A stretch of 64,000 nt of DNA, taken from Actinoplanes subtropicus (GTDB lineage Bacteria; Actinomycetota; Actinomycetes; Mycobacteriales; Micromonosporaceae). Of the stretch, positions 61,778 to 64,000 are shown one piece after another (the first letter of the stretch is position 1; the number at the start of each line of letters is the position of its first letter). The notes below the pieces were generated by a model. It was given only the letters and a program-made list of their open reading frames with translations, was not told the DNA's origin and searched no databases. The position numbers and the translations under genes were made by a program. The stretch lies in contig NZ_JOJL01000008.1 in NCBI RefSeq assembly GCF_000721705.1, positions 1-64,000 of the forward strand. Direction: 5' to 3'.

Positions 61778-63952
61778 GTGACCGAGACGACGCGGATCAG
61801 GGCCGATCAGGCCGAGCGAGCTGCCGTGCGCGAGCGTGCCGAGGGCGTGCTGCGCAAGCTGGCCGGCGACCAAGCACGCCTCCGTGCGGACCAGTGGCGC
61901 GCCATCGAGGCGCTCACCGTCGACCGGCGGCGGGTGCTCTGCGTGCAACGTACCGGGTGGGGCAAGTCGGCGGTCTACTTCGTCGCCACCGCCCTGCTGC
62001 GCGAGGGCGTCGCGGCCGGCCCGGCTCCGGCCGCCCTGTCGCCGGCCGGCCCGACCGTCATCGTGTCCCCGCTGCTCGCACTCATGCGTAACCAGGTCGA
62101 GGCGGCCGCCCGGGCCGGCATCACCGCGCGCACGATCAATTCGGCCAATCTCGACGAGTGGTCCGAGATCGAGTCCGAGATCCGGTCCGGCACGGTCGAC
62201 GTGCTGCTGATCAGCCCCGAGCGGCTCAACAATCCCGACTTCCGCGACAATGTGCTGCCCGGCCTCGCCGCGAGCACCGGCCTGCTGGTCGTCGACGAGG
62301 CGCACTGCGTCTCCGACTGGGGCCACGACTTCCGCCCCGACTATCGCCGGCTCCGCACGTTCTTGGCCGGCCTCCCCGGGCGTACGCCGGTGTTGGCCAC
62401 CACCGCAACCGCCAACGCCAGGGTGACCGCCGACGTCGCCGATCAGCTCGGCGACGCGCTGGTGCTGCGCGGTACGCTCGACCGAGACTCGCTGCGCCTG
62501 GCCGTGCTCGACCTGCCCGACCCCGCCCATCGCCTGGCCTGGCTCGCCGACCACCTCGATCAGCTCCCCGGCTCGGGCATCGTCTACACGCTCACCGTCG
62601 CCGGGGCCACCGAGACCGCCGATTTCCTGCGTTCCCGGGGCTTTCCGGTCGCCTCGTACACCGGACAGGTCGAGGATGCCGATCGTCGCGCCGCCGAGCA
62701 GGCCCTGCTGGACAACAAGATCAAGGCGCTGGTCGCGACCTCCGCCCTCGGCATGGGTTTCGACAAACCCGATCTCGGCTTCGTCGTGCACCTCGGCGCC
62801 CCACCCTCCCCGATCGCGTATTACCAGCAGGTCGGCCGCGCGGGTCGCGCCGTCGAGCACGCCGAGGTCGTCCTGCTCCCGGGCCGGGAGGATGCCGCGA
62901 TCTGGCGCTATTTCGCGTCGCTCGCCTTCCCGCCGGAAGACCAGGTGCGGCTGGTGCTGGCCAATCTCGCCACCGACCGTCCGATGTCGACCCAGGCTCT
63001 CGAGCCTCTGGTCGACCTGCGCCGCACCCGCCTCGAGCTGATGCTCAAGGTCCTCGACGTGGATGGCGCGGTCCGGCGCACCCGCGGCGGCTGGCTGGCC
63101 ACCGGCGAGCCATGGACCTACGACACCGCCCGCCTGCGCCGCGTCGCCGAGGCTCGTTCCGCAGAGCAAAAGACCATGATTGAGTACGCGGTGACCAGCT
63201 CCTGCCGCATGGAGTACCTACGGCGTTGCCTGGACGACCCCGAGGCCAAGCCGTGCGGCCGCTGCGACAACTGCGCCGGCCCCCTGTTCGATACCGACGC
63301 GTCGGCCGCCGCCCTCGCCGCCGCGGACGCGTTCCTGGGCCGCCCCGGCGTCGAGATCGCCCCCAAGAAGATGTGGCCAACCGGCTTGTCCGCCGTCGGC
63401 ATCTCCCTCAAGGGCAAGATCGGCCCCGCCGAGCAGATCGAGCCCGGCCGAGCCGTCGGCCGCCTCTCCGACCTGGGCTGGGGCAGTCGCCTGCGCACAC
63501 TGGTCGCCCCCGACTCCCCGGACGCCCCGATCCCCGACGAACTGGCCGCCGCGGTGATCGAGATCCTGAAGACCTGGGCCCACGGCGAGGACGCCTGGCG
63601 ACAACGCCCCGCCGCGGTCGTCGAGATCGGCTCCCACCGTCATCCACAGCTGATCCACGCCCTCGCCGAGCACATAGCCCGCGTCGGTCGCCTGCCTCTC
63701 TTGGGCGCGGTCACCTCGGCCGCAGCCCCCGAGTCCGCCTCCCGCGGAAACAGCGCCCAGCGGGTCCGCACACTCCACGACACCTTCACCGTCGATCCCG
63801 AAGTGGCCACCGCACTACCCACCCTGAACGCCCCGGTCCTGCTGGTAGACGACCTGGTCGACTCCGGCTGGACGATGTCCCTGGCCGGCCGAGCCCTACG
63901 CCGAGCCGGCGCCGAGGGGGTGCTGCCCTTGGCCTTGGCAGTCTCCGCCTGA
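61778..63952 (+). CDS. RecQ family DNA helicase with C-terminal phosphoribosyltransferase-like domain
   Basis: A 724-residue helicase. Motif I (RTGWGKSAVYF, near residue 60), TVIVSPLLALMRNQV (Ia), VVDEAHCVSDWGHDFR (DEAH box plus the RecQ aromatic loop, near 171), TTATANARVTAD (III), VATSALGMGFDKPDLG (V) and QQVGRAGR (VI) are intact. A zinc-binding part with four Cys (SSC, RRC, CGRC, NC; about 470-505) and a winged helix follow. The last about 120 residues contain APVLLVDDLVDSGWTMSLAG, close to the PRPP-binding motif of phosphoribosyltransferases such as ComF. No separate comF-like gene is present. GTG at 61778. It unwinds DNA for repair; the fused domain's role is unknown. Confidence 0.92.
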   Translation: MTETTRIRADQAERAAVRERAEGVLRKLAGDQARLRADQWRAIEALTVDRRRVLCVQRTGWGKSAVYFVATALLREGVAAGPAPAALSPAGPTVIVSPLLALMRNQVEAAARAGITARTINSANLDEWSEIESEIRSGTVDVLLISPERLNNPDFRDNVLPGLAASTGLLVVDEAHCVSDWGHDFRPDYRRLRTFLAGLPGRTPVLATTATANARVTADVADQLGDALVLRGTLDRDSLRLAVLDLPDPAHRLAWLADHLDQLPGSGIVYTLTVAGATETADFLRSRGFPVASYTGQVEDADRRAAEQALLDNKIKALVATSALGMGFDKPDLGFVVHLGAPPSPIAYYQQVGRAGRAVEHAEVVLLPGREDAAIWRYFASLAFPPEDQVRLVLANLATDRPMSTQALEPLVDLRRTRLELMLKVLDVDGAVRRTRGGWLATGEPWTYDTARLRRVAEARSAEQKTMIEYAVTSSCRMEYLRRCLDDPEAKPCGRCDNCAGPLFDTDASAAALAAADAFLGRPGVEIAPKKMWPTGLSAVGISLKGKIGPAEQIEPGRAVGRLSDLGWGSRLRTLVAPDSPDAPIPDELAAAVIEILKTWAHGEDAWRQRPAAVVEIGSHRHPQLIHALAEHIARVGRLPLLGAVTSAAAPESASRGNSAQRVRTLHDTFTVDPEVATALPTLNAPVLLVDDLVDSGWTMSLAGRALRRAGAEGVLPLALAVSA

Positions 63953-63953
63953 A

Positions 63954-64000
63954 ACGCGGCGCACGGCGCCCGGCCGCACGCGGCGCACGATGCCCGGCCG
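63954..64000. repeat. Tandem repeat, 24 bp, cut by the window end
   Basis: ACGCGGCGCACGGCGCCCGG begins at 63954 and again, with two changes, at 63978. The second unit runs to the window end. The array starts 1 bp after the helicase stop codon. More copies may lie outside the window. Confidence 0.75.

Overview
The window is about 70% GC, with very GC-rich third codon positions, many GTG starts and overlapping GTGA or ATGA gene junctions. It is actinobacterial chromosome. The frequent CGTACG/GTACGC words, a mycothiol-type DsbA oxidoreductase, an Rpf-LysM secreted protein behind a c-di-AMP (ydaO-type) riboswitch and a DUF574-type methyltransferase suggest a Micromonosporaceae such as Actinoplanes. 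That is an inference; there is no rRNA or tRNA here. No insertion sequence, prophage or CRISPR array was seen.

Left part (1-19.8 kb): a frameshifted, truncated esterase runs into a 5'-clipped YjbR gene. Then come a large TIR-membrane-coiled coil-WD40 protein, an MMPL transporter with a divergent TetR, a DUF4038-type glycoside hydrolase divergent from an ATPase-LuxR regulator, a P450-ferredoxin pair, a multi-PAS/GAF histidine kinase, and a DHA2 efflux pump with its TetR and a GTAC-rich tandem operator. A mycothiol-type oxidoreductase follows.

Middle part (19.8-43 kb): a surface-polysaccharide block holds two GT2 enzymes, a multi-spanning membrane protein and a Wzx-like flippase. A stretch with three broken genes (26.9-30 kb) follows, mixed with intact redox and methyltransferase genes. 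Then come YqeY, LysR/SnoaL, Rpf with its riboswitch, a trans-acting-enoyl-reductase-like gene with two TACCGATCGGTA-type operators, several small enzymes, GT2-GtrA, GT39 and DAHP synthase. A leader peptide rich in Trp/Tyr/Phe codons, overlapping a terminator/antiterminator pair, precedes DAHP synthase. This looks like classic transcription attenuation.

Right part (43-64 kb): an OmpR-type two-component pair; a very short RCC1-motif membrane protein; a large secreted glycosidase-like protein; TPR and Smr genes; an M28 peptidase. Next is a tightly overlapping signalling operon: zinc ribbon, 27-aa micro-ORF, receiver-PP2C, CHASE3 kinase, Rcp1-like receiver and inositol-phosphatase-like gene, followed closely by an SDR. 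The window ends with a LAS-type peptidase, a Ser/Thr kinase, another SDR, a DUF3052-like protein and a RecQ helicase with a C-terminal phosphoribosyltransferase-like motif, preceded by two perfect DnaA boxes.

A recurrent oddity is a set of seven short tandem-repeat arrays (units 18 to 41 bp, all different). Almost all sit at, or start within, the stop codon of a gene.
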